DNA from: JANMMJ01 sp964543235
GTDB lineage: Bacteria > Pseudomonadota > Alphaproteobacteria > Rhizobiales > Aestuariivirgaceae
DNA: 5,511 nt
Assembly: GCA_964543235.1 (NCBI GenBank)
Contig: CAZIXE010000119.1
Location: 1 to 5,511, forward strand
Reading direction: 5' to 3'
Below, one piece after another: positions 4,950-5,511 of the stretch. The translations under genes were made by a program, and so were the position numbers. Numbering within the stretch: the stretch's first letter is position 1; each line of letters begins with the position of its first letter. The notes under the pieces were generated by a model. The model worked only from the letters and a program-made list of their open reading frames with translations. It searched no databases and was not told the origin of the DNA.

Positions 4950-5369
4950 ATGAAGCAGCACCAGGAGACGCTCACCATCGGCAGCAGCGGGCAGAAGCTG
5001 CACGAGATCACCGGCGAGGTGCAGGCGGTGGTCGAAGCCTCGGGTGTCACCACCGGGATTGCCCATGTGTTCTGCCGCCATACGTCGGCGTCGCTCGTCA
5101 TCCAGGAGAATGCCGATCCGGACGTGCGCCATGATCTCGAGGCCTTCATGCGGCGGCTGGTGCCGGACGGCGATCCCGCCTTCATCCATACCGTGGAAGG
5201 GCCCGACGACATGAGCGCCCATATCAAGGCGGCGCTTACCGCCACCAGCCTCAGCATTCCGGTCAGCGCGGCCAAACTGGCGCTCGGCGCCTGGCAGGGC
5301 GTCTACCTGTTCGAGCACCGCACCGCGCCGCAACGGCGGCGCGTCGTGGTGCATGTCATCGGGAGTTGA
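4950..5369 (+). CDS. yjbQ: YjbQ family protein (UPF0047), secondary thiamine-phosphate synthase-type
   Basis: The 139-residue product is a full-length member of the UPF0047/YjbQ family, nearly the length of E. coli YjbQ. All hallmark blocks are present in order: FCRHTSASLVIQENADPDVR at 41-60, RRLVPDGDP at 68-76, the invariant EGPDDMSAHIKAAL at 83-96, SLSIPVSAAKLALGAWQGVYL at 100-120 and FEHR at 121-124. The conserved histidines (H44, H80, H91, H123) fit the metal-binding cleft known for the family. E. coli YjbQ was reported to show weak thiamine phosphate synthase activity, the source of the common name; the true role is not settled. No other thiamine gene is nearby. Start and ribosome site (AAGAGAGG) are clear. 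Its stop is only three bases from the convergent gene fragment downstream. Confidence 0.95.
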   Translation: MKQHQETLTIGSSGQKLHEITGEVQAVVEASGVTTGIAHVFCRHTSASLVIQENADPDVRHDLEAFMRRLVPDGDPAFIHTVEGPDDMSAHIKAALTATSLSIPVSAAKLALGAWQGVYLFEHRTAPQRRRVVVHVIGS

Positions 5370-5372
5370 GGC

Positions 5373-5471
5373 TCAGGGACTCCTGGCGATGCGCAGGATG
5401 GCGGCGCGGTCCTCGTCGGTTATGACGTAGACGGCGCCATCGGGGCCCACAACGACATCGTCGCCCGTGAA
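5373..5471 (-). pseudogene. C-terminal remnant of a probable PQQ-dependent sugar dehydrogenase
   Basis: Read on the minus strand, 32 codons plus the TGA at 5373-5375 encode FTGDDVVVGPDG (codons 1-12) followed by AVYVITDEDRAAILRIARSP. The D(V)xVGPDGA(V/I)Y(V)xTDE...ILR(I/L) pattern is the last blade of the PQQ-dependent sugar dehydrogenase beta-propeller (Gdh/YliI type), where it forms the C-terminus. Such enzymes are usually exported and oxidise aldoses or similar sugars. Immediately upstream in frame is a TAG (5472-5474), and beyond it the sequence is less GC-rich and encodes nothing like the family. The gene therefore appears cut here, by an insertion, a deletion or an assembly join. With only about 33 codons visible the family name is probable, not certain. 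Confidence 0.6.
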
Positions 5472-5511
5472 CTATTCCCAAGTCATTGATTTCGGACTCT
5501 GACTGGCGGTT
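5472..5511. other. Unassigned sequence at the break point, possible mobile element end
   Basis: The last 40 bases are clearly richer in A and T than the gene they abut and do not continue its reading frame. They contain AGTCA (5481-5485) and TGACT (5500-5504) as inverted arms. The position, breaking a gene near its C-terminus, suits the end of an insertion sequence, but too little is visible to name one. Confidence 0.3.

Noticed and set aside
4348..4953. Long + strand open frame opposite the oxygenase gene
   Set aside because: It is antisense to a protein with clear family motifs, and its translation has no recognisable domain.
1..5511. CRISPR array, tRNA, rRNA or a complete insertion sequence
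   Set aside because: No regularly spaced repeats, tRNA arm patterns, rRNA signatures or transposase motifs were seen on either strand.

Overview
The window looks like chromosomal DNA of a GC-rich alphaproteobacterium, most likely Hyphomicrobiales (Rhizobiales). The basis is the strong G/C bias at third codon positions, the mix of short single-gene transcription units, and the protein families present. Genus cannot be told from this stretch.

Layout, left to right. (1) The last 20 codons of an unidentified + strand gene run off the left edge (1-63). (2) A gene-free stretch (64-389) follows, less GC-rich than its surroundings, with a compact chain of overlapping inverted repeats at 171-237. (3) A complete type II toxin-antitoxin pair of the ParD/ParE type lies on the minus strand (parE 390-680, parD 677-931; stop and start overlap by 4 bp). 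Its promoter and candidate operator sit just upstream: a 7-bp inverted repeat exactly flanks the -10 hexamer, and a third half-site lies beyond the -35. (4) A class V PLP aminotransferase of the alanine/serine-glyoxylate type is on the + strand (1091-2287), with a dyad TGTCAA-ACC-TTGACA in its upstream region. (5) Convergent with it is a small exported protein of unknown function on the minus strand (2315-2896); a hairpin fills the 27-bp spacer. (6) A + strand exported protein combines an SH3-like region with a COG3650-like C-terminal domain (3148-3816). (7) A short two-TM protein (about 3904-4260) resembles one subunit of a two-TM ion channel, but has GMGP where a K+ channel has GYGD. (8) A 2OG-Fe(II) oxygenase-like protein (4282-4896, minus) diverges from yjbQ (4950-5369, plus). 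(9) At the right edge, 33 codons of the C-terminus of a probable PQQ-dependent sugar dehydrogenase (minus, 5373-5471) are cut off by an in-frame stop, where the sequence changes to less GC-rich DNA. This may be the edge of an insertion.

The genes do not form one pathway. Most are single transcription units pointing in alternating directions. The parts that look accessory are the parDE module with the palindrome-rich DNA beside it, and the broken gene at the right edge. The least described items are the channel-like protein with the altered filter, the two exported proteins of unknown function, and the parDE control region with its near-leaderless promoter. I see no CRISPR array, tRNA, rRNA or complete insertion sequence, and no convincing evidence of a new multi-gene system.
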